Made by a program: the position numbers and the translations under genes. A stretch of DNA of 64,000 bases, taken from positions 3,784,501-3,848,500 of the forward strand of contig NZ_CP112998.1 in NCBI RefSeq assembly GCF_026625565.1. Reading direction: 5' to 3'. Shown one piece after another: positions 32,702-41,686 of the stretch (positions are counted from its first letter, which is position 1; each line of letters opens with the position of its first letter). The DNA is from Dyadobacter pollutisoli. GTDB lineage: Bacteria > Bacteroidota > Bacteroidia > Cytophagales > Spirosomataceae. Below the pieces are notes generated by a model, which saw only the letters and a program-made list of their open reading frames with translations, was not told where the DNA came from and ran no database searches.

Positions 32702-33265
32702 ATGATCAATGCTAAAAAGACACCCCTGAACCAAAAAGGAATGGTAATCTGGCTGCTGGGGTTGTCCGGGGCAGGGAAAAGTACCATTGCGACATTGCTG
32801 AAGGAAAAGCTCGATAGCGAAGGTTTTTTTTCCGTTTCACTGGATGGGGACATTCTCAGGGCGGGGATCAACAATAACCTGACCTATTCAAACGAGGACC
32901 GAGCAGAAAATGTCCGCCGCGCCGCTGAAATGGCGAAAATCCTCGTCGGGAACAACATTATCACGATCTGTTCTTTCATCACTCCATTGCAGGGACACAG
33001 GGATTTGACCCATCAAATTCTCGGCGATCAGTATTTCGAAGTGTTTGTCAATTGTCCACTCGAAATTTGTGAAAAGAGAGATGTCAAAGGTCTTTATAAA
33101 AAAGCACGGAGAGAAGGCTTGTCCAATTTCACCGGTATCAGCGCTGCATTTGAACCTTCCGTCAGTTCCCACCTCACCCTTTTTACAAATATTCAGACAC
33201 CCGAAGACAGCTGCGGAATGCTCTATTCCGCCATCCTACCCTATATAAAGCCCGACGCGAATTAA
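32702..33265 (+). CDS. cysC: Adenylylsulfate kinase
   Basis: 187 residues from the ATG at 32702; the open frame starts earlier with a TTG but without content. Walker A is GLSGAGKS (residues 20-27). SLDGDILRAGINNNLTYSNEDRAENVRR is the APS-binding region and CSFITPLQGHRDL and EVFVNCPLEICEKRDVKGLYKKAR complete the family pattern. It phosphorylates APS to PAPS, the sulfuryl donor. It is convergent with cysQ, overlapping by 4 bases. Confidence 0.93.
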   Translation: MINAKKTPLNQKGMVIWLLGLSGAGKSTIATLLKEKLDSEGFFSVSLDGDILRAGINNNLTYSNEDRAENVRRAAEMAKILVGNNIITICSFITPLQGHRDLTHQILGDQYFEVFVNCPLEICEKRDVKGLYKKARREGLSNFTGISAAFEPSVSSHLTLFTNIQTPEDSCGMLYSAILPYIKPDAN

Positions 33266-34023
33266 TTAACAATGCACAAGAAGCTGCCATTCAGCAACGA
33301 AGGTTTGTTGTAAGAAAACGGCTCTCCATTTGGCTGGGTGACCCTGGCCCCACTATAATTCGCAATGGCGTGGCCGGCCGCAGTGTCCCATTCCATCGTC
33401 GGCCCGTGACGGTAATAGATCTGCGCCTTACCTTCTGCTACCATGCAGAATTTGAGCGAGCTACCCACCGTAATCGAGGACGTCACCGGATAACCCGCGA
33501 GCACTTTTTCATCCTCTTCGGAAGCGTGCGACCGGCTTCCCACCGAAACCCAGTCCGTGGCTGGCTTGGCCACTTTTATAGCAGTTACCATCCCGTCGGC
33601 TGATTTCTTCCAGCTTCCGTCAGCCTCGCTTGCATAGTACAAAACCTCCTGGACGGGCACATAAATCACGCCCAAAACAGGTACGCCATCATGTATCAGC
33701 GCAATATTTACGGTAAATTCTCCGTTCCGTTTAATAAATTCCTTGGTCCCGTCAAGAGGATCTACGCACCAAAAATAGGACCAGTCTTTCCGGTCATCGT
33801 AGGGAATATCCTTACCCTCTTCTGAAATGATCAGGATCAATGGATAGGCTTCTTTCAATGCTTTTACAATCAAATCGTTTGCAATGCGGTCGGCGACAGT
33901 CAAAGGAGAATTGTCCGACTTCAATGTGGTCTGAAAGTCTGCCTGAGTACCATTGTACACTTCCAGAATAGCTTTTCCTGCTTCGATGGCAATCGCATTG
34001 ATCCGTTCAATATCTATTTGCAT
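33262..34023 (-). CDS. cysQ: 3'(2'),5'-bisphosphate nucleotidase
   Basis: 253 residues of the inositol-monophosphatase fold. The metal and substrate motifs are EEGKDIPYDD (E68/E69), WCVDPLDGTKEFIKRNG (D88, D91) and EWDTAAGHAI. CysQ removes PAP, the by-product of PAPS-dependent reactions, to AMP. It pairs functionally with the convergent cysC and with the sulfotransferase at 45917. Confidence 0.93.
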   Translation of the reverse strand: MQIDIERINAIAIEAGKAILEVYNGTQADFQTTLKSDNSPLTVADRIANDLIVKALKEAYPLILIISEEGKDIPYDDRKDWSYFWCVDPLDGTKEFIKRNGEFTVNIALIHDGVPVLGVIYVPVQEVLYYASEADGSWKKSADGMVTAIKVAKPATDWVSVGSRSHASEEDEKVLAGYPVTSSITVGSSLKFCMVAEGKAQIYYRHGPTMEWDTAAGHAIANYSGARVTQPNGEPFSYNKPSLLNGSFLCIVN

Positions 34024-34202
34024 GGGTTATTTTGCTTGAAAATGAGCATTGAGAATGTAAATCTAAATCAATCTGCAAACTTCGCATAAATTCGCAACCG
34101 GCCTTCTTTGCAAGTTACCGTTTCCAGTATTTAAGACACTTCGATTACAGTATTAAAAAATAGAAAACCGCTTTGGGAAAATAATAAACGCAATTAACCT
34201 AA

Positions 34203-35303
34203 ATGAATAATAAGACAATTCGCATCAAAGACATAGCCCTGAAAGCCAAAGTTTCTACGGGGACCGTCGACCGCGTAATCCACAATCGCGGAAAAGTAGC
34301 AGAAAAAGTAAGGCTCCGCATTCAGAAGATCATCGACGATTCTAACTATGAGCCCAATCTGATGGCCCGGGCGCTCGGCTCCAAAAAGCAATATCGCTTC
34401 GCAGCCCTGGTACCCGATCATGAAATAGACTCCTATTGGCACGCACCAAAAGAAGGTATCGAACTCGCCGTGAAGGAATTGAGGCAATATGGTATCTCGG
34501 TCGAGCCGTTTGTTTTCAATCCATTCAACGTCGCTTCTTACATTGAAAAAGCGACAGAACTAACCGCTACCAACCCGGAAGGGATCTTTTTGTCCCCGAT
34601 TTTTTACCACGAAACATTGCCTTTTTTTGAGAAATGGAAAAAGGCACACATTCCTTTTGTCCTTTTCAATACCGAAATTGAGGACTTCGGCCCGCTGAGC
34701 TATATCGGCCAGGATTCGTACCAGAGCGGCAAACTTGCAGGTAAACTGATGCATTACGGACAGTCGGAGCCATGCTCGATACTGGTCGTACACATTGATG
34801 AAAAAACCAGTAATGCCGCCCACTTGGTCAAAAAGGAAAATGGGTTGCGGGATTACTTCGGCCAGGTTGACGCCGATAAACATTACGCCATTGCCACGTT
34901 GGAACTGGACCGCTCTGATCCCTCGGATTTCAGCCAAAAACTTAGTCAGGCAATTGACAGCACTCCTGACCTGAAACATATTTTCGTCACTACCTCCAAG
35001 GCACATCACGTCGCCTCGTTCCTTGAAGACCGGCACATCGGTCACATCAAGATCATTGGCTATGATCTGCTTTCTCAAAATCTACATTATCTGAAAAAGG
35101 GAACCATTGGTTTTCTGATCAACCAAAATCCAAAAAGACAGGGTTATCTGGGCATTAAACAGCTGGCCGACTTCCTGGTATTCAGAAAGAAAGTTGCGAA
35201 ACTCAAATTCCTGCCGCTCGACATTGTCACACAGGAAAACCTGAACTACTATCTCGACGAAGAAGAAGAAACCGTAATGGAAGAAACGGTCGCTAACGCA
35301 TGA
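34203..35303 (+). CDS. LacI-family transcriptional regulator
   Basis: 366 residues. The LacI HTH starts at once (IRIKDIALKAKVSTGTVDRVIHNRGKVAEKVRLRIQKII, followed by the hinge MARALGSKK). The periplasmic-binding-protein-like sensor follows (FAALVPDHEIDSYWHAPKEGIELAVKEL; PLSYIGQDSYQSGKLAGKLM; KIIGYDLLSQNLHYLKKG). It precedes the hydrolase gene by 115 nt and its binding sites are very likely the two palindromes at 35377 and 38488. The ligand would be a sugar of the imported glycan. Confidence 0.92.
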   Translation: MNNKTIRIKDIALKAKVSTGTVDRVIHNRGKVAEKVRLRIQKIIDDSNYEPNLMARALGSKKQYRFAALVPDHEIDSYWHAPKEGIELAVKELRQYGISVEPFVFNPFNVASYIEKATELTATNPEGIFLSPIFYHETLPFFEKWKKAHIPFVLFNTEIEDFGPLSYIGQDSYQSGKLAGKLMHYGQSEPCSILVVHIDEKTSNAAHLVKKENGLRDYFGQVDADKHYAIATLELDRSDPSDFSQKLSQAIDSTPDLKHIFVTTSKAHHVASFLEDRHIGHIKIIGYDLLSQNLHYLKKGTIGFLINQNPKRQGYLGIKQLADFLVFRKKVAKLKFLPLDIVTQENLNYYLDEEEETVMEETVANA

Positions 35304-35376
35304 ATTAGCTCTTTTTTTTGCTTTTCAAAAACAAATATTGGGTCATTAAACCCATTGATAAATTAAAATTTGCTTG

Positions 35377-35413
35377 AAGTGTGTGCGTACACACTTTAAA
35401 TTTGGTACGTTTG
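35377..35413 (+). promoter_or_regulatory. LacI-type operator and promoter of the glycoside-hydrolase gene
   Basis: AAGTGTGTGCGTACACACTT (35377-35396) is a 20-bp palindrome with one mismatched pair. Ten bases later comes TACGTTTG (35406-35413), a perfect TAnnTTTG -7 box. The operator covers the expected -33 area, so binding should block RNA polymerase. Transcription would start very close to the ATG at 35419. Confidence 0.75.
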
Positions 35414-35418
35414 TACCC

Positions 35419-38406
35419 ATGAAAACAGCGTTACCCCTCTCCCTGATCTGTCTGCTGCTATGTACTGTTATCCATGCGCAGGAGTTGAAATATGTTGTCG
35501 GACAAAATCAATGGACCGGCGATTCACTAGGCAACCATCGCGCAGTAGTGCAGGTAAGCCAGGCGTCGGAAGTCGCCAAAGTTACCATAGATTGGCGCCG
35601 CCGCGACAAGCATACCGATAGTGAAATCATCGTTGTGGACGCGCAGGCCAACAAACGAATCCTGAATGTAAAAACAGAAAATATCAGCCGCGAATCGGGC
35701 GATGTTTTCTTTGAACCGCTTTCCGGTGCAGGTCAGTATTACATTTATTACCTGCCCTACAAGGTCAGCGGCCGGGCCAACTACCCTACCACAACTTATC
35801 TCACAAAAACAGAAACAGCTTCTCCGGCATGGAAAAATTTGTCCGCCAAGCCGGTTCCAGCCAAGGTTTTATACATGGAATCCATCAACGAGCTCAATAG
35901 CTTTTATCCGATGGAGGTTATTGCAAAAGCTCCGGAAGTGAAGAGACTTGTTGCGGACAATGCATCCAAAAACTACCTGGTGTTCCCCGAAGACCGGATG
36001 CATCCCATTAAAATGACGGACGACCTGCCGCAGCGCTGGGTAAGCAACGGAGCGATATCAGGTTTTAAATCAGAGGTCTCACCTGGCGAGAACTTTTCGT
36101 TTCAATTGGGTATCTATCCTGTCAAAACCGATTTGAAAAATATTAGAATCCGTTTTACAGATCTGAAAAACGGTAAAAACACATTACCCGCCAGCGCGTT
36201 CTCTTGCCTCAATACCGACGGTACAGGCTGGGACGGGAAGAAACTCACTAACAAAGTAAATGTTGCCAAAGGAAAAGTACAGGCATTATGGTGCCTTACC
36301 GACATTCCAGGCAACATTCCGGCCGGAACTTACACGGGTACCATTTTCGTAACAGCCGACGGTGCTGCCGAAACTCCCGTTGCATTGACATTCACCGTTA
36401 ATGCAAACAAGCTGGCAGACAAAGGCATCAGCGAGCCGCAAAAGCAAACGCGCCTGGCCTGGCTCAACTCTACATTGGCCCAGGAAAACCAGGTGATCAG
36501 CCCGTATATTCCGCTTCAAAGAGAGGGAAACAGCATTGCATTGCTGGGCAGGAAATTCAATGTTTCGCCAAACGGCCTTCCTGAAAATATCCAGACCTAC
36601 TTCACGCCGGAAATGACCGGCGTATCGAAGACGGCCAAGAACATTATCCAGTCACCCGTAAAGTTTCAGGTGGTCAATGCAAGCGGTACACCTGAAAAAC
36701 TGGTTGCGAAAGGATTGAAATACACCACGCAAACGCCGGGAACGATCGGTTGGACAGCGACGAGCTCTTCTCCGAATGTGAGCATGGATGTGAAAGCGCA
36801 TATCGAATTCGATGGGTTTGTAGCGTATGAAATTAAAGTGACTGCATTGAAAGACATCGGGCTCGCGGACATTTTCATGGATATTCCAATGAACAAAGAT
36901 GCAGCCCGCTACATGATGGGCCTGAACCTGAAAGGCGGAAAGCGGCCTGCGGCTTTTGACTGGAAGTGGGAAGTCGCGACCAAAAATCAGGACGGTGCAT
37001 GGATCGGCGACGTGAATGCAGGACTGAACTTCTCGCTGCGCGACGAGCAATATGTACGGCCATTGAACACCAACTTTTACCTGCAAAAACCATTGCTGCT
37101 ACCTGCTTCCTGGGGTAATGCTAACAAAGGCGGTATCAAAATATCGGAAGAAGGCGATCAGGTTTTGATCAAAAATTACAGCGGCGACAGGAAAATGAAG
37201 AAAGGTGAAAGCCTGTACTACAATTTCACGCTCCTCATCACGCCATTCCATGCATTGGATACGGATTTTCAATGGAAAACAAGGTTTTTCCACAAATACG
37301 ACAACCCGGATTCCATTAAGACAAAAGGCGCGACGGTTGTCAACATTCACCACGCCACACCGATCAACCCATTCGTCAACTATCCCTTCATTGAACACAA
37401 AGCGATGAAGGAATACATTGACAAGGCACATCAGGATGGATTGCAGGTGAAGATTTACAACACGATCCGTGAGCTTTCCAACAGTGCCTATGAGCTTTTC
37501 CCGCTCCGTAGCCTGGGTCACGAGATTTTTTCGCCGGGAAAAGGCAATGGTTATGCATGGTTGCAGGAGCACGTTGGCGAGGATTACATTGCCGCCTGGT
37601 ATGTTCCCGGACTCAAAGACGCTGCCCTGGTAAACTCTGGCATGAGCCGCTGGCATAATTACTACGTGGAAGGAATGAACTGGCTGACTCAAAAAGTGGG
37701 TATCGACGGCATTTATCTCGACGATGTGGCTTTCGACCGCACGACGATGAAGCGTGTAAAACGCGTATTGACCAAAGACAATCATCCAGGTATCATTGAC
37801 CTGCATTCCGCCAATCAATACAATAAAAACGATGGCTTCAACAACAGCGCGAACCTGTACATGGAGCATTTCCCTTACCTGAACCGCCTCTGGTTCGGCG
37901 AATATTTTGACTACGAAAAGAACAGTCCCGACTTTTTCATGACCGAAGTGTCCGGTATTCCTTTTGGCTTGATGGGCGAAATGTTGCAGGATGGCGGTAA
38001 CCCGTGGCGCGGGATGGTATACGGCATGACCAACCGGATGCCCTGGGGCGAAGGCGACGACGCGCGGCCGATCTGGAAAGTATGGGATACGTTCGGTATT
38101 CAGGGAAGCAAAATGATCGGTTACTGGGTGGAAAACAATCCGGTGAAGACAGACGCGGCGACGGTTTTGGCCACCAGCTATGTCAAAGGAAAGTCCGCGC
38201 TGGTATCCATTGCAAGCTGGGCAGAAGGCGATACTGACTTTCACCTGAAAATAGATTGGAAAGCATTGGGAATAGATCCTGCAAAAGCTTCCATAGAAGC
38301 GCCGGAGGTAAAAAACTTCCAAAATAAAACGTCATTCAGCGATGGGCAATCCATTCCTGTGGCAAAAGGCAAAGGATGGTTACTAATCATATCCGAAAAG
38401 CCCTAA
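35419..38406 (+). CDS. Large secreted glycoside-hydrolase-like protein (DUF6067-type)
   Basis: 995 residues from the ATG at 35419; signal peptide MKTALPLSLICLLLCTVIHAQ. The N-terminal third is beta-rich and carries NFSFQLGIYPVKTDLKNIRI, IPGNIPAGTYTGTIFV, like the accessory domains of DUF4091/DUF6067 proteins. The C-terminal half is a likely TIM barrel: KVGIDGIYLDDVAFDRTTMKRV, FGEYFDYEKNSPDFFMTEVSG, FGIQGSKMIGYW. The acidic pair in YLDDVAFD is a candidate catalytic site. It is the likely depolymerase or debranching enzyme of the adjacent SusCD system. The glycan is not known. Confidence 0.8.
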   Translation: MKTALPLSLICLLLCTVIHAQELKYVVGQNQWTGDSLGNHRAVVQVSQASEVAKVTIDWRRRDKHTDSEIIVVDAQANKRILNVKTENISRESGDVFFEPLSGAGQYYIYYLPYKVSGRANYPTTTYLTKTETASPAWKNLSAKPVPAKVLYMESINELNSFYPMEVIAKAPEVKRLVADNASKNYLVFPEDRMHPIKMTDDLPQRWVSNGAISGFKSEVSPGENFSFQLGIYPVKTDLKNIRIRFTDLKNGKNTLPASAFSCLNTDGTGWDGKKLTNKVNVAKGKVQALWCLTDIPGNIPAGTYTGTIFVTADGAAETPVALTFTVNANKLADKGISEPQKQTRLAWLNSTLAQENQVISPYIPLQREGNSIALLGRKFNVSPNGLPENIQTYFTPEMTGVSKTAKNIIQSPVKFQVVNASGTPEKLVAKGLKYTTQTPGTIGWTATSSSPNVSMDVKAHIEFDGFVAYEIKVTALKDIGLADIFMDIPMNKDAARYMMGLNLKGGKRPAAFDWKWEVATKNQDGAWIGDVNAGLNFSLRDEQYVRPLNTNFYLQKPLLLPASWGNANKGGIKISEEGDQVLIKNYSGDRKMKKGESLYYNFTLLITPFHALDTDFQWKTRFFHKYDNPDSIKTKGATVVNIHHATPINPFVNYPFIEHKAMKEYIDKAHQDGLQVKIYNTIRELSNSAYELFPLRSLGHEIFSPGKGNGYAWLQEHVGEDYIAAWYVPGLKDAALVNSGMSRWHNYYVEGMNWLTQKVGIDGIYLDDVAFDRTTMKRVKRVLTKDNHPGIIDLHSANQYNKNDGFNNSANLYMEHFPYLNRLWFGEYFDYEKNSPDFFMTEVSGIPFGLMGEMLQDGGNPWRGMVYGMTNRMPWGEGDDARPIWKVWDTFGIQGSKMIGYWVENNPVKTDAATVLATSYVKGKSALVSIASWAEGDTDFHLKIDWKALGIDPAKASIEAPEVKNFQNKTSFSDGQSIPVAKGKGWLLIISEKP

Positions 38407-38487
38407 AAAGTAAAATTATGTTTTTCACTTACCTCTCTCAGTAAAATTTTCTTTCGAATGAACAAATCGCAGGAATTTTTATTTTGA

Positions 38488-38521
38488 TGGTGTGTGCGCA
38501 CACATTTTGTTTTTACATTTG
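38488..38521 (+). promoter_or_regulatory. LacI-type operator and promoter of susC
   Basis: TGTGTGCGCACACA (38491-38504) is a perfect 14-bp palindrome with the same core as the site at 35377. TACATTTG (38514-38521) is a TAnnTTTG -7 box nine bases later. The start of transcription would be near 38527, about 100 nt before the susC start codon. Confidence 0.75.
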
Positions 38522-38628
38522 TTTACACCCATAAAATATTTGAAATCAGTGTATTTGGAAGAAGGTCGCTCATAGCGGCTGGTTTCTTCCTGAAAGATTT
38601 TTTATGTCAACCCCAAACCCACGTTTCA

Positions 38629-41600
38629 ATGAAGTACAAACTTTTATTCTTTCTAATTTTCGTCTCGCTTCTCGCTGTGAAAAACGGTTTCGCTCAATCG
38701 GGTGAAATCCGTGTGTCAGGAAAAGTGACCGACGCCAAAGGATCTGAGATCCCAGGGGCCAATGTTTCGCTGGTAGGTACCAACTCCGGCGTGATCACCG
38801 ATGTGGAAGGGAAATTTTCCCTGAATGTTCCAGGTACCAAGTCAGTTTTGCGCGTTTCTTTTATCGGCTACAAAACAGCCGAAATGACAGTAGGCAACCA
38901 GACGCAGTTTAATGTAACGCTCGAAGAAGATTCCAAGACATTGGATCAGCTGGTGGTAGTAGGTTATGGTACGCAGAAGAAAAAGGACCTGACCGGCGCA
39001 GTAAGCTCCATCGGCAATGAAAGCCTGAACCTTGGAGGTGCTACTTCCAACGTAGCACAGGCCTTTCAGGGTAGAGCGGCAGGTGTGCAGGTGAGCCAGT
39101 CCAACTCGGCTCCCGGTGGCTCGACGGTTGTACGTGTGCGCGGTGGAAACTCCATTTCCTCAACCAACGAACCCCTATATGTGGTGGATGGATTTCCTTC
39201 CGAAACTGGAAAAGAGATCAACCCTAACGATATCGACGATATTCAGATCCTGAAAGATGCTTCCGCTACTGCTATTTATGGTGCTAGGGGTGCAAATGGT
39301 GTTGTGATCATCACTACCAAACGTGGTAAGGCCGGCAAGCCAACCGTTACCTTCGATAGCTACTACGGGATTCAAAAAGTAACCAGCTCGTATGATAAAA
39401 TGACTGGTTTGCAGGCTATGGAAATCACCAATGCCAAAAATCAGGAGAGAGGTTTACCGCCTACGTACACGCCGGCAGACCTGACAAGCGGGACCAATAC
39501 GGATTGGTTCAAGCTGGCCACCCGTGATGCAAAAGTCCAAAGCTATAGTTTAACTGCCAGTGGTGGAAATGAAGACACCCGTGTGGCTCTTTCACTCAAT
39601 TATTTTTCTCAGGACGGAGCGCTTAAAAATACCGACTACGACCGGTATGCTATCCGCTTAAACCTGGATAAGCAATTTGGCAAACGCTTCAAAATGGGCG
39701 CGAACATGTACGGAGCGCATACTTTCTCTCTGTACAAAAACTATGACGGTAACATTCAGCCATCCAATGTGATGTACGGAATTTTGTCAGCTTCGCCTGC
39801 AACAGCCGCCTACAATGCTGATGGGACATACGCAAGATTTCAAGGCCGCGATAACTCCATTGCCTGGTTGCTGGAACCTGTCAACCACCTTTATGGCAAC
39901 AAGATCAATATCAATACATTTTTAGAGTACCAGTTTACCGATGCGTTATCCTTCAAGGTGAATGCCGGTACGGAATACAACGCTAATAAGGAAGGCACTT
40001 ATTTACCACGTAGGCTTGTGGATGGTGAAAAAGTAAGGGGCCGCGCGACGGTCATGGAAAATACCGCTGCGCGAAATCTGGTTGAAGGTTATTTTACCTA
40101 TGTCAAAACCTTCGGGTCGCATTCTGTTAATGCCATTGCGGGGGTATCGATGCAAAATGACGTAGTGGAAAACCATTTTTCGGCTGTTCAAAATTTCAGT
40201 ACCGACGCGTTTCTTTACAATAACCTTGGAGCAGGTACGCAACGTATGCTTTCTACCAGTTCGAAAACGAATACTAAAATCGCTTCCGCTTACGGACGTA
40301 TTAACTACGCTTTTAAAGATAAATACCTGGCGACCTTTACAATCCGTAGAGACGGATCGTCGCGTTTCGGACCAAACAACCGTTACGGTTACTTCCCATC
40401 TGGTTCGGTGGCCTGGCGTCTTGGCGATGAAGAGTTCGTGAAAAACCTGAATGTGTTCTCTGACCTGAAACTAAGAGCAAGCTACGGAGTTACAGGTAAT
40501 GACCGTATCGGAGATTACGCGTACATGACTACTTTTTCCCCGGTTAACGTCACATTGGACGGCAACAATTCTTACGGCGGGACAGCCGCCAGCCGTTTAC
40601 CAAATCCTGATCTTAAATGGGAAAGTACTGCCCAATTGGACATCGGTGCCGATGTAACCTTCGGCGGTGGACGCATTTCTGCCACTTTCGATTACTATCG
40701 CAAAAAAACGAAGGATTTGCTCTTGAATATTCCTGTTGGCGACTGGTGGGGTTTTACAACCCAGATCGTGAATGCAGGTTCTATTCAAAACAGTGGTCTT
40801 GAACTTTCTCTTAACACGCAAAATATTGCAAAAGGAAGTTTCAGGTGGAAAACCTCATTCAACATCGGCTACAACAAGCAAAAAGTGTTGAGCCTTGCCG
40901 ACCGTCCGTATATTATCACACAAACAGCCAATCCTTACGGCGGAAGGGCCATCGACTTTACCAAACTGGAAGTGGGTCAGGAACTCAGCAGCTTCTTTGG
41001 ATATAAGTATGCAGGGGTGATCAAAACGGGCGAAACCTACACGCCACAACCGGGTGCTCCAGCTGGTAGCCCAAAATATGTGGACGTTAACAATGATGGC
41101 AAAGTCGATGCAAATGACCGCGCTTACCTTGGCAATGCTAACCCACATTACATTTATGGTATTGGCAATGAGTTCAGGTATAAGAATTTCGATCTGAATA
41201 TATTCATGCAAGGTGCCCTGGATTACAGCCTTTACAATGGTAACGGATTAGTACTTGAATCGGGCTACGGTACATCCGCTCTAAACAGATGGACACCCAA
41301 TAACCAGAACACGGACATTCCACGTGATGGCTACGCGACTACTTCTTACGGAAGCTATATCAATGACCGGTTTGTGGAAGATGCTTCGTTTCTGCGTTGC
41401 AAAATGATCACTTTGGGTTACAATCTTCCGATTGGTTCAGCCAAAAAACTGAATGTAAGAGTGTACACGACAATTCAGAATCTCTTCACCATTACAAACT
41501 ATACCGGGACCGACCCTGAGGCAAATACAAGGGCTTCCAACTCAGGCACAGCGGCAATTGGCGGAACTCCTCCTAGTGCGGTTCCAACCACTGCTGTCAA

Positions 41601-41676
41601 CCTTGCTTCCGGGCTGGATTATACGGCGTTCCCTTCTTACCGTTCGTATACCCTTGGTTTAAAAATTAACTTCTAA
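38629..41676 (+). CDS. susC: SusC/RagA-type TonB-dependent outer-membrane receptor
   Basis: 1015 residues from the ATG at 38629, chosen for the signal peptide MKYKLLFFLIFVSLLAVKNG. Next come a CarboxypepD_reg-like beta domain (VSGKVTDAKGSEIPGANVSLVGT, residues 29-100), a plug entry QLVVVGYGTQKKKDLTGAVSS, the family signature NEPLYVVDGFPSE, ILKDASATAIYGARGANGVVIITTKRG and a C-terminal beta barrel ending RSYTLGLKINF. It imports oligosaccharides captured by the SusD partner 10 nt downstream. The earlier in-frame start at 38494 lies on the operator and is rejected. Confidence 0.95.
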   Translation: MKYKLLFFLIFVSLLAVKNGFAQSGEIRVSGKVTDAKGSEIPGANVSLVGTNSGVITDVEGKFSLNVPGTKSVLRVSFIGYKTAEMTVGNQTQFNVTLEEDSKTLDQLVVVGYGTQKKKDLTGAVSSIGNESLNLGGATSNVAQAFQGRAAGVQVSQSNSAPGGSTVVRVRGGNSISSTNEPLYVVDGFPSETGKEINPNDIDDIQILKDASATAIYGARGANGVVIITTKRGKAGKPTVTFDSYYGIQKVTSSYDKMTGLQAMEITNAKNQERGLPPTYTPADLTSGTNTDWFKLATRDAKVQSYSLTASGGNEDTRVALSLNYFSQDGALKNTDYDRYAIRLNLDKQFGKRFKMGANMYGAHTFSLYKNYDGNIQPSNVMYGILSASPATAAYNADGTYARFQGRDNSIAWLLEPVNHLYGNKININTFLEYQFTDALSFKVNAGTEYNANKEGTYLPRRLVDGEKVRGRATVMENTAARNLVEGYFTYVKTFGSHSVNAIAGVSMQNDVVENHFSAVQNFSTDAFLYNNLGAGTQRMLSTSSKTNTKIASAYGRINYAFKDKYLATFTIRRDGSSRFGPNNRYGYFPSGSVAWRLGDEEFVKNLNVFSDLKLRASYGVTGNDRIGDYAYMTTFSPVNVTLDGNNSYGGTAASRLPNPDLKWESTAQLDIGADVTFGGGRISATFDYYRKKTKDLLLNIPVGDWWGFTTQIVNAGSIQNSGLELSLNTQNIAKGSFRWKTSFNIGYNKQKVLSLADRPYIITQTANPYGGRAIDFTKLEVGQELSSFFGYKYAGVIKTGETYTPQPGAPAGSPKYVDVNNDGKVDANDRAYLGNANPHYIYGIGNEFRYKNFDLNIFMQGALDYSLYNGNGLVLESGYGTSALNRWTPNNQNTDIPRDGYATTSYGSYINDRFVEDASFLRCKMITLGYNLPIGSAKKLNVRVYTTIQNLFTITNYTGTDPEANTRASNSGTAAIGGTPPSAVPTTAVNLASGLDYTAFPSYRSYTLGLKINF

Positions 41677-41686
41677 TATTCTGACA

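Noticed and set aside
37099..38322. 407-residue antisense open frame under the hydrolase
   Set aside because: It lies wholly opposite a well-supported secreted enzyme and has no recognisable domains; it is a codon-bias shadow.
38494..38628. Upstream start for SusC at 38494
   Set aside because: It would place coding sequence over the operator and -7 box, and the signal peptide starts at 38629.
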